NCBI GenBank assembly: GCA_902634455.1
Contig: CACPKQ010000002.1
Coordinates: 57,581 to 121,580, forward strand
DNA: 64,000 nucleotides
DNA from: an uncultured Pelagibacteraceae bacterium
Lineage (GTDB): Bacteria > Pseudomonadota > Alphaproteobacteria > Pelagibacterales > Pelagibacteraceae
Direction: 5' to 3'
The notes beneath the pieces are model-generated. The model saw only the letters and a list, made by a program, of their open reading frames with translations, was not told the DNA's origin and ran no database searches. This document shows, piece after piece, positions 56,882 to 64,000 of this stretch (position 1 is the stretch's first letter; each line of letters begins with the position of its first letter). The position numbers were made by a program, and so were the translations under genes.

Positions 56882-58008
56882 ATGAGTTTTTTTAATTTTT
56901 TACTCGTTGGCAATAGTTTGGCATCATCAAAATCGGTTAATGAATTTTGTCGAATAATTTTTTTTAAAATTTCCGTATACTCTTTTCCTGTCGCTGCATA
57001 TTTATCAAGATAATCAACTAACTCTAAACTGTTTAATTTTTCATAATTATCTCTTTGTGTTGCTCTGGCCTCTCTAAATTCTCTATAACCAGAGTGTGTA
57101 TTTAAATTTCTTTGATAGGCTCTAACTGATGCTTTTAGTATTTTAAATTTCATTACCTTATGAGTTGCTCCACTTTCTGCTGCTGCTGGTGTTATTCCAT
57201 CTTCAGTCCATGTCCACTGGCCATATAAAGCATTTCCTTCTAGAGCAAACCTAGATGTTCCCCATCCAGTTTCTTTGGCTGCTTGAGCTATTGCTAAAGA
57301 TACAGGAATTACGTCCATTCTTATTTTTAAAGTTGTAAGATCATGATTTAAAACTCCGTATTGTTTAAATCTTTTTTTTAACCATTCCTTTTCGTTTTTT
57401 GAATTTTTATTTTTATTTAAAATAGCAAATAATCTTCTTCTATCTAATAAAATTCTATTGTTTTCCTCTAAAATTAGAGGAAGTACTATTTTTATAAATA
57501 ATTCTTTTTTTCTTTTACTACTCTCAAGAAATTTTATTTCATTAGGAAGAAGATCAATAGAAATAGGTTTTACAATTTTATTTTCTCTCACCTCTTTTAG
57601 TGAATATTTAGTTTCTTTAAATATCTCTTCAAGAGTTGTAGCACTTAGTCTTACTGTATCAGATGATAGATCATCAAAATGGAAAACATCAAAAAATAAG
57701 TCTTTAAAAGTAATTTTTTTCTTTTCATCTGATTTAAGATCTAACTCTTTTACTTGACCAGTTAAAACTTTTTGAAAATTTTTTTTTGAATTGTTTTCAA
57801 TTGTCTGAGGTTTAGTTAAATATTTAGAAACCAAACTAGTTGTTTTTGGAAGGATTGCAAAAAAAGAAATTATTAAAAAACCGCTTAAAGCTACATAAAA
57901 AATATTTACAGCATCTCTATAATTTGATTTTAATTTTTTTCTTTGAAATTGGATTCTTTTTTTTAAAAAAAATTTTTTTATTACTGTTCTATCTAGTGTA
58001 ATTTTCAT
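56878..58008 (-). CDS. Bax-like protein with glucosaminidase domain
   Basis: This 376-residue protein has an N-terminal membrane anchor (about 36-54) and a C-terminal glucosaminidase (mannosyl-glycoprotein endo-beta-N-acetylglucosaminidase-like) domain. The latter contains IPVSLAIAQAAKETGWGTS (catalytic Glu), EGNALYGQWTW and VRAYQRNLNTHSGYREFR. This resembles E. coli Bax and suggests cell-wall hydrolysis in the periplasm. It is the last gene of its run. Confidence 0.85.
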   Translation of the reverse strand: MKITLDRTVIKKFFLKKRIQFQRKKLKSNYRDAVNIFYVALSGFLIISFFAILPKTTSLVSKYLTKPQTIENNSKKNFQKVLTGQVKELDLKSDEKKKITFKDLFFDVFHFDDLSSDTVRLSATTLEEIFKETKYSLKEVRENKIVKPISIDLLPNEIKFLESSKRKKELFIKIVLPLILEENNRILLDRRRLFAILNKNKNSKNEKEWLKKRFKQYGVLNHDLTTLKIRMDVIPVSLAIAQAAKETGWGTSRFALEGNALYGQWTWTEDGITPAAAESGATHKVMKFKILKASVRAYQRNLNTHSGYREFREARATQRDNYEKLNSLELVDYLDKYAATGKEYTEILKKIIRQNSLTDFDDAKLLPTSKKLKKLI

Positions 58009-58039
58009 AAACCTACTTATACATGATTCTTTTTAATTT

Positions 58040-58582
58040 TTAGACTGCTATTACTTCTTTAATTTCAGGAATATAATGACACAAAAGATTTTGTACACCC
58101 TGTTTTAATGTCATTGTTGAGCTTGGGCATCCTGAACAACTTCCTTGTAACTTAACTGTAACAACTCCATTTCTATATTCTTTAAATATAATATCCCCTC
58201 CATCCCTTTCAACTGCTGGACGAACTTTTGTTTCCAATATTTTAACTATTTTTTTTTCAATTTCTTTTAAATCATTTTGTAATATATTTTCTTTACTACT
58301 ACTAATTACACTATCTCTTCCTTCAGAATAATATTCATTAATAAAAGAAATAATTATATGCTTTAAGTCTTCCCAATTTGTTTCTTCTTTTTTATTTACT
58401 GATAAAAAATCTTCAGCTAAAAAAATCCCTGTTACACCGTTTATTGATAATATATTTCTTATCAGTTCATTATTTGATTCATTTTTATTAAGAATTTCAT
58501 ACGATCCATTCAAAGAAACTTTTTTGCCTGGTAAAAATTTTAAAGAATTTGGATTAGGTGTTTTTTGGGTTTGAACAAACAT
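58040..58582 (-). CDS. nfuA: NifU-like Fe-S scaffold/carrier
   Basis: This 180-residue Nfu protein passes [4Fe-4S] clusters to target proteins. The N-terminal Nfu_N domain (FVQTQKTPNPNSLKFLPG) is followed by the C-terminal NifU domain with the CxxC of GSCSGCPSSTMTLK (about 150). It lies 25 bases after trpS. Confidence 0.94.
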   Translation of the reverse strand: MFVQTQKTPNPNSLKFLPGKKVSLNGSYEILNKNESNNELIRNILSINGVTGIFLAEDFLSVNKKEETNWEDLKHIIISFINEYYSEGRDSVISSSKENILQNDLKEIEKKIVKILETKVRPAVERDGGDIIFKEYRNGVVTVKLQGSCSGCPSSTMTLKQGVQNLLCHYIPEIKEVIAV

Positions 58583-58607
58583 AAAAATAAACTAGCTTAT
58601 TATAATA

Positions 58608-59609
58608 CTAAAAACCTAAAATTTCTTTCATTTTTTTAACTTTTTCTGAAGCAATTGCACCAGCTTTTTCTGAACCAACTTTAAGTACATCATCAATAAA
58701 ATTATTATCTTTTTGCAATTTATTAATTTCCTTAGATATTGGATAAATTTTTTCTACTACAATTTCAGATAATTTTTCTTTAAATTCAGAAAAATTTTTT
58801 CCAGCAAATTCATTTATTGAATTTTTTAGGCTCTGATTATTTAAACTTGAATATATTCCTAAAAGATTTTCTACCTCAGGTCTTTTATTTAAATCTTTTT
58901 CATTTTCAGGAAAAGGTCTTGTGTCTGTTTTAGCTTTTTTTATTTTATTAACTATTTCTTCCTTGCTATCAGTTAAGTTAATCCTACTTAGATCTGAAGG
59001 ATCAGACTTGCTCATTTTTTTAGTTCCATCTTTTAAACTCATTATTCGTGAAAAATTTTTTTTTATTAAAGGTTCTGGAACTTTTAGAAAGTTTGGAACA
59101 TTAAAATCTAAATTAAATTTTTGAGCAATATCTCTGGATAACTCTAAATGTTGTTTTTGATCTTCTCCCACTGGAACATGGGTAGCATCATATAATAAAA
59201 TGTCAGCTGCCATTAAAACAGGATAAATATATAAACCTATACTTGCTTTTTCTTTATCCTTACCAGCTTTTTCTTTGAATTGAGTCATTCTATTCAACCA
59301 CCCCATTCTTGCCACACATCCCAACATCCAAGATCCTTCAGCATGCGCGGATACTAATGACTGATTAAAAATTATACTTTTCTCTGGATCAATTCCGCTT
59401 GCTAAAAAGGCCGCTGTAGTTTCCCTAATATTATCTTTAAGTGTTTTTGGATCTTGTTTTACAGTAATTGCATGAAGATCAACAACGCAAAAAACGCAGT
59501 TATTATCCTTTTGATTTTGAAGTTCTACAAAATTCTTAATTGCTCCAATATAATTACCAAGATGAAGATTTCCAGTTGGTTGAACTCCAGAAAAAATTTT
59601 TTTACCCAT
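58608..59609 (-). CDS. trpS: tryptophanyl-tRNA synthetase
   Basis: TrpS charges tRNA-Trp. The 333 residues contain the class I HIGH-like motif [13 protein letters not shown] (about 11) and [11 protein letters not shown] (about 198). It lies 3 bases after murJ on the same strand. Confidence 0.97.
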   Translation of the reverse strand: MGKKIFSGVQPTGNLHLGNYIGAIKNFVELQNQKDNNCVFCVVDLHAITVKQDPKTLKDNIRETTAAFLASGIDPEKSIIFNQSLVSAHAEGSWMLGCVARMGWLNRMTQFKEKAGKDKEKASIGLYIYPVLMAADILLYDATHVPVGEDQKQHLELSRDIAQKFNLDFNVPNFLKVPEPLIKKNFSRIMSLKDGTKKMSKSDPSDLSRINLTDSKEEIVNKIKKAKTDTRPFPENEKDLNKRPEVENLLGIYSSLNNQSLKNSINEFAGKNFSEFKEKLSEIVVEKIYPISKEINKLQKDNNFIDDVLKVGSEKAGAIASEKVKKMKEILGF

Positions 59610-59612
59610 TAT

Positions 59613-61142
59613 TTAATACTTTAATTTAATATCAGAAATTTTAAAAGCTTTAGTAAGTACTGATATAAGAATATAAGCTATTAAAGTTACTATTACTAAC
59701 AATATAATTGTTAAAAGTTTAAATTCACTTTCATAATCTAAATTATCTGCAAAAAAATTAATTAAGTAGTAAAAAATCATAGAAGTTAAAATTGTAGAAA
59801 ACACTATTTTAAAAATTGGTATAATTAAATTTAGATTTAAAGAAAAATAATTTTTTTTATTTAAAAAAAATAAAAGTAGTAAAGAGTTTAGCCAGGAAGA
59901 AATAGTGGTTGCAATGGGTATAATTATAAAACCAATTTCATTAAAAAAATAAAGACTTATAGTTATATTTATAATTACTGAAAACAAAGAAAAATAAAAA
60001 GGAATTTTAGTATTATTTCTAGCAAATAAAAAACTAGAAAATATCTTAATAAATGAAAAGGCTGGCAGTCCTAATGCAAAATAGAATAATGCTTCTGCAG
60101 ATTTTTTAACACTTAACTTGTCAAATGACCCATATCCAAATAACGAAGAAGTAATTTCCTCAGATGCAATTAATAATGATATAGCTGCTGGCAAACTAAG
60201 AAATAAGCTTAGTTCTAAAGCTTTATTTTGAATAAAAATTATTTTTTTTTGATCTTTAGATTGAATATATTTACTTAAGCTGGGAAGAAGGACTGTGCCG
60301 ATTGCAATCCCAGCGATTGCTAAATTTATTTGATAAATTCGATCAGCATAATAAAGATAAGAAACAGCACTTGCTTGAAATGATGCTATAATTGTACCAA
60401 CCAAAATATTTATTTGTGTAACTCCTGAAGAAAAAATACTTGGTAAAAGTTTATTAAAAAATATTTTTATTTTATTTCCTATTTTAAATTTTAGTGAAAA
60501 TTTTGGTAAATATAAATTTCTTGAATAATAAACTAGTAAAATTAATTGTACTAATCCTGCTAAACTTACAGCATAAGAAAGAAAAACTACTAACTGATCA
60601 TTTAAATAGCTTCCATAAAAAAGGACAATAATTAAAAAAATATTCAGAATAATTGGTGCGGCTGCGGCTGCAGCAAACTTATTATGTGAATTTAATATTG
60701 CTGAAAAAAAAGAAGCTAAACTTACAAATAATAAAAATGGAAATGTAATTCTTGTTAAATAAATTGTTAATCCTAATTTTTCAGAGTTTTCATTAAAACC
60801 TGGTGCAATAATATAAATAAAACCAGGCATTAATATTTCTATTATTACTACAATAAAAAATAGGCCTATTAAAAGTAGGTTAAAAATTTCATTTGCAAAA
60901 CTTTGTGCTTTTTTTTTTCCTTTAACTAATTCTGATGAATAGCTTGGAACAAATGCAGCATTAAATGTTCCTTCTGAAAATAATCTTCTAAATGTATTTG
61001 GTATTCTAAATGCTACAAAAAATGCATCTGCTACAGGACCTGATCCAAGATAAATAGCAATTAAAACATCTCGTAAATAACCAAGTATCCTACTAATTAA
61101 AGTATAAAAACTAAAAGTGGTTGTTGACTTAATTAGGTTCAT
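59613..61142 (-). CDS. murJ: lipid II flippase
   Basis: MurJ moves lipid II across the inner membrane for peptidoglycan synthesis. This 509-residue MOP-superfamily protein has about 14 membrane helices. Typical stretches are SRILGYLRDVLIAIYLG, DAFFVAFRIPNTFRRLFSEGTFNAAFVP and IGTVLLPSLSKY. It is divergent from maeB with 49 bases between. The trio murJ-trpS-nfuA runs on the minus strand. Confidence 0.96.
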   Translation of the reverse strand: MNLIKSTTTFSFYTLISRILGYLRDVLIAIYLGSGPVADAFFVAFRIPNTFRRLFSEGTFNAAFVPSYSSELVKGKKKAQSFANEIFNLLLIGLFFIVVIIEILMPGFIYIIAPGFNENSEKLGLTIYLTRITFPFLLFVSLASFFSAILNSHNKFAAAAAAPIILNIFLIIVLFYGSYLNDQLVVFLSYAVSLAGLVQLILLVYYSRNLYLPKFSLKFKIGNKIKIFFNKLLPSIFSSGVTQINILVGTIIASFQASAVSYLYYADRIYQINLAIAGIAIGTVLLPSLSKYIQSKDQKKIIFIQNKALELSLFLSLPAAISLLIASEEITSSLFGYGSFDKLSVKKSAEALFYFALGLPAFSFIKIFSSFLFARNNTKIPFYFSLFSVIINITISLYFFNEIGFIIIPIATTISSWLNSLLLLFFLNKKNYFSLNLNLIIPIFKIVFSTILTSMIFYYLINFFADNLDYESEFKLLTIILLVIVTLIAYILISVLTKAFKISDIKLKY

Positions 61143-61191
61143 AAATCATATTAGTCTTAAATTCGCTACAATTGTATAATTATTTTCATAA

Positions 61192-63492
61192 ATGAAAAAA
61201 AAATCCAAGATAGAAAAATACACAGATCAAGAAGCTTTAGATTTTCATAATAGTGGAAAATCTGGAAAGATCGAAATTTTATCTTCAAAACCAATGACGA
61301 GTAAAAGAGATTTAGCGCTTGCTTATTCTCCGGGTGTTGCTGCACCAGTTAAAGTTATAGCAGAAAATCCAGATGCAGCGTATGATTATACAACTAAAGG
61401 AAACTTAGTTGCAGTAATTAGCAATGGGTCTGCAATACTTGGCTTGGGAAACTTAGGAGCTTTAGCTTCAAAGCCTGTAATGGAAGGTAAGGCAGTTCTA
61501 TTTAAAAGGTTTGCTGATATAGACTCAATAGATTTAGAAATTGATTCTTCTAATGCTAGTGAAATAATTAATTGTATTTCAAGTTTAGGTAAAAGTTTTG
61601 GTGGTATAAATTTAGAAGATATAGCTGCTCCAGATTGTTTTATTATTGAACAAAAATTAAAAGAAAAATTAGATATTCCTATATTTCATGATGACCAGCA
61701 TGGAACGGCAATTATAACTTTGGCAGCTTTGATTAATGCTCTAGATATATCTAAAAAATCAATAAAAAATATTAAAATTGTTGTTAATGGAGCTGGTGCC
61801 TCAGCAATTGCCTGCACTAATCTCTTTAAAAGCAGCGGAGTGCCAAATAAAAATATAATTATGGTGGATAGTAAGGGAGTTATTTATCGTGGCAGAGATA
61901 ATCTTGATCAATGGAAATCAACACATGCGGTAGAAACAAAATCAAGAACACTTAAAGATGCTATAAAAGGAGCTGATGTATTTTTAGGATTATCTAAAAA
62001 AGACTTACTTACTAAAGATATGGTTAAATCCATGGCAAAAAATCCAATTATTTTTGCATGCGCAAATCCTGACCCAGAAATTAATCCAGAAGAAGTTTAT
62101 GAAGTAAGAAATGATGCTATAATTGCCACAGGAAGATCTGACTATCCAAATCAAGTAAATAATTTAATTGGCTTTCCATATATTTTTAGAGGAGCTTTAG
62201 ATGTTAGGGCTAAAACAATTAACGAAGAAATGAAAGTGTCAGCTGCTAATGCTATAGCCGAACTAGCAAGAGAAGATGTGCCTGATGAAGTAGTTGCTGC
62301 AATGGGAGGAGGTGAAAGACCTAAGTATGGAAAAGATTATATAATCCCTTCAACCTTTGATCCAAGATTAATTAGCACAATTCCAGTTGCAGTTGCTAAA
62401 GCTGCTATTAAAAGCGGGGTGGCAAGAAAAAAAATAGAAGATTTTGAAGTTTATAAAGAACAGTTAAAACAAAGATTAGATCCTTCAGCTACAATAATGC
62501 TTGGTATTAATTCACAAATAAAAAAGACCCAAAAAAAAGTAGTATTTGCTGACGGAGAGGACGAGAATACATTAAAAGCTGCAATTGCTTTTAAAAATAA
62601 TGGGTTAGGTATACCAGTGCTTATTGCAAAAAAAGAACTGGTAAAGGAAAAATTAAAGGAAATAGGATTGGATGAAAATTATAATATTCAAATAATAAAT
62701 TCTAGTGATGAATCAGCAAGAAAAAAATATGCAAAATTTTTATATGAAAAGCTCCAGAGAAAAGAAGGTCTTTTAGAAAGAGATGCAGATAGATTAGTAA
62801 GAAATGATAGAGTGGTGTGGGGTTCATGTATGGTTTCATGTGGAGATGCTGATGCAATGGTATCAGGAAATACAAGACGATATACTTCAACTCTAGATAA
62901 AATTAAAAGAGTAATAGAACCAAGAAAAGGTGAGATAGTTTTTGGTTTAAATATTATGGTCAACAGAGGGAGAACTGTATTTGTAGCTGATGTAACAGTG
63001 CATGAAATTCCAACAGCAGAACAACTTTCACAAATTGCTATATCTTCTGCAAGAGTTTCTAAATTATTTGGATTTGAACCAAAAGTTGCTTTTTTATCTC
63101 ATTCAACTTTTGGTGTTCCTAAAACTAGAGCAACAAAAAATTTAAGAGATGCAGTTGATATATTAAAAGAAAAAAAAGTAGATTTTAAATTTGATGGAGA
63201 AATGCAGCCAGATGTAGCATTAAATGAAGAATATAAAGAATTATATCCTTTTTCGGAAATTGTTGGTAATGCCAACATATTAATAATGCCAGGACGACAC
63301 AGTGCTGCAATTTCATTTAAAATGATGAAAAGTTTAAGTGCTGCTAAAGTTGTGGGTCCTTTATTAATTGGACTTGGGGAACCAATTGAAATTGCTCCAC
63401 TAAGATCATCTACTTCAGATATATTAAACTTGGCTTCCGTGGCTGCTTATTCGGCTGAAGTAATTGATTATAACAAAAAAAAGAAAAACTAA
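61192..63492 (+). CDS. maeB: NADP-dependent malic enzyme with phosphotransacetylase-like domain
   Basis: MaeB decarboxylates malate to pyruvate. The 766 residues comprise an N-terminal malic enzyme (about 1-430; FHDDQHGTAII and GAGASAIACTNLF dinucleotide loop) and a C-terminal phosphate acetyl/butyryltransferase-like domain (about 435-760; ARVSKLFGFEPKVAFLSHSTFG). In known MaeB proteins the latter is regulatory, not catalytic. It supplies pyruvate for PDH. It is convergent with the BON protein gene, sharing 4 bases. Confidence 0.95.
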   Translation: MKKKSKIEKYTDQEALDFHNSGKSGKIEILSSKPMTSKRDLALAYSPGVAAPVKVIAENPDAAYDYTTKGNLVAVISNGSAILGLGNLGALASKPVMEGKAVLFKRFADIDSIDLEIDSSNASEIINCISSLGKSFGGINLEDIAAPDCFIIEQKLKEKLDIPIFHDDQHGTAIITLAALINALDISKKSIKNIKIVVNGAGASAIACTNLFKSSGVPNKNIIMVDSKGVIYRGRDNLDQWKSTHAVETKSRTLKDAIKGADVFLGLSKKDLLTKDMVKSMAKNPIIFACANPDPEINPEEVYEVRNDAIIATGRSDYPNQVNNLIGFPYIFRGALDVRAKTINEEMKVSAANAIAELAREDVPDEVVAAMGGGERPKYGKDYIIPSTFDPRLISTIPVAVAKAAIKSGVARKKIEDFEVYKEQLKQRLDPSATIMLGINSQIKKTQKKVVFADGEDENTLKAAIAFKNNGLGIPVLIAKKELVKEKLKEIGLDENYNIQIINSSDESARKKYAKFLYEKLQRKEGLLERDADRLVRNDRVVWGSCMVSCGDADAMVSGNTRRYTSTLDKIKRVIEPRKGEIVFGLNIMVNRGRTVFVADVTVHEIPTAEQLSQIAISSARVSKLFGFEPKVAFLSHSTFGVPKTRATKNLRDAVDILKEKKVDFKFDGEMQPDVALNEEYKELYPFSEIVGNANILIMPGRHSAAISFKMMKSLSAAKVVGPLLIGLGEPIEIAPLRSSTSDILNLASVAAYSAEVIDYNKKKKN

Positions 63493-64000
63493 TTCTTTTG
63501 AACTCTTAGATCGTCAACTAAAAGAATACTAGCTATTACATCTTCAACATCAAGAATTTCTTTTGCTTCTTTAATTGCCTCAGCTCTTTCTTCTTTAGAT
63601 TCTGCAATTCCATATATGTATATTTTTTTTTTATATGTATCGATATTATAGTTTACGGATTTAATTTTTTTATTAAAAATTATTGCAGATCTTAACTGTG
63701 ATGTAATTAATAAATCTTTTGCAGATTGTTTTATATTAAATTTTTCTTTTATTTTTAAATCATTTTTTACAGATCTTGTCCCTTTTGTCTCCCAAGCTAA
63801 CTTTGTTATATTTAATTTTTCTTCAGGAGTGTCAACTTTACCTGTAATAAAAATTCTTCCGTCTAAAATTTTGGTTTTAACAGATAAAAAATATTTCTTG
63901 TCTGTGGCTAATAATCTTGCTTCTAAATTTTTGTCCATAATAGAGTCATCTATTTGAGTACCTAAAGTTCTTGGATCCATAGCAACACTTACGCCAGTTC
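63489..64000 (-). CDS. BON-domain outer-membrane-associated protein (DolP/YraP-like), cut by window edge
   Basis: Two BON domains are visible (LEARLLATDKKYFLSVKTKILDGRIFITG and SAKDLLITSQLRSAIIFNKKI ... IYIYGIA), as in the lipoprotein DolP. A start at 63980 exists, but the frame continues without a stop past base 64000. The residues before it (TGVSVAMDPRTLGTQIDD) match the family's region before the first BON domain, so the N-terminus, with a signal/lipobox, is outside the window. DolP helps maintain outer-membrane integrity. Confidence 0.85.
   Translation of the reverse strand, partial: TGVSVAMDPRTLGTQIDDSIMDKNLEARLLATDKKYFLSVKTKILDGRIFITGKVDTPEEKLNITKLAWETKGTRSVKNDLKIKEKFNIKQSAKDLLITSQLRSAIIFNKKIKSVNYNIDTYKKKIYIYGIAESKEERAEAIKEAKEILDVEDVIASILLVDDLRVQKN

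Overview
The window is a stretch of a streamlined, very AT-rich alphaproteobacterial chromosome, most consistent with SAR11 (Pelagibacterales). The evidence is gene order and style rather than a database match. There are alphaproteobacterial blocks: irr-fabA-fabB-fabI; mutM-rpsT-dnaA beside ubiE-ubiB-coaBC; argH-lptM-lysA; and tsaB-fur-miaB-phoH-ybeY-lnt-metK-nusA-infB-rbfA-rpsO-pnp. Intergenic spaces are tiny, proteins are rich in Lys, Ile and Asn, start/stop codons often overlap (TAATG, ATGA), and convergent genes share stop codons. I see no phage, insertion sequence or CRISPR array.

Layout. 1-2294: glutamate synthase operon gltD-gltB (gltB runs off the left edge). 2474-4128: uppP and an EamA exporter. 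4137-8126: pyruvate dehydrogenase E2 and E1, in which the lipoyl domain sits on E1 and not on E2. 8394-9003: tRNA-Arg, a 27-residue membrane peptide and a PaaI-type thioesterase. 9000-15652: likely operon of acetoacetyl-CoA synthetase, aminotransferase, TAXI binding protein and fused TRAP permease. 15821-19845: Suv3-like helicase, TerB-like protein, 7Fe ferredoxin and a CarD protein with a long Lys-rich tail, followed by a convergent 22-residue Lys/Arg/Ala peptide gene. 20173-28451: acyl-CoA synthetase, tRNA-Leu, DedA, DsbB, Coq7, HNH protein, esterase, argH-lptM-lysA and plsC.

28448-37575: replication initiation genes dnaA and dnaN with rpsT and mutM on the minus strand, then ubiE-ubiB-coaBC-dut-moeB-SH3 on the plus strand. 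37585-43000: katG, irr and fabABI, with two Irr-box-like repeats flanking irr. 43034-55875: the long minus-strand translation, RNA and envelope operon. 55823-64000: polysaccharide deacetylase, Bax-like glucosaminidase, nfuA, trpS, murJ, maeB and a partial BON-domain protein.

Together these are core functions: central carbon and nitrogen entry (PDH, GOGAT, malic enzyme), fatty-acid and ubiquinone synthesis, cell-wall and lipoprotein biogenesis, replication initiation and translation. The few accessory functions are a TAXI-TRAP importer, KatG and acetoacetate use.

Points most worth a second look are the E1-borne lipoyl domain; pnp and lnt each interrupted at a long A run where removing one base restores the whole protein; an intrinsic terminator inside the predicted nusA leader; a half-length TsaB; several unannotated small basic or membrane peptides; and Irr-like operators at katG and irr/fabA.
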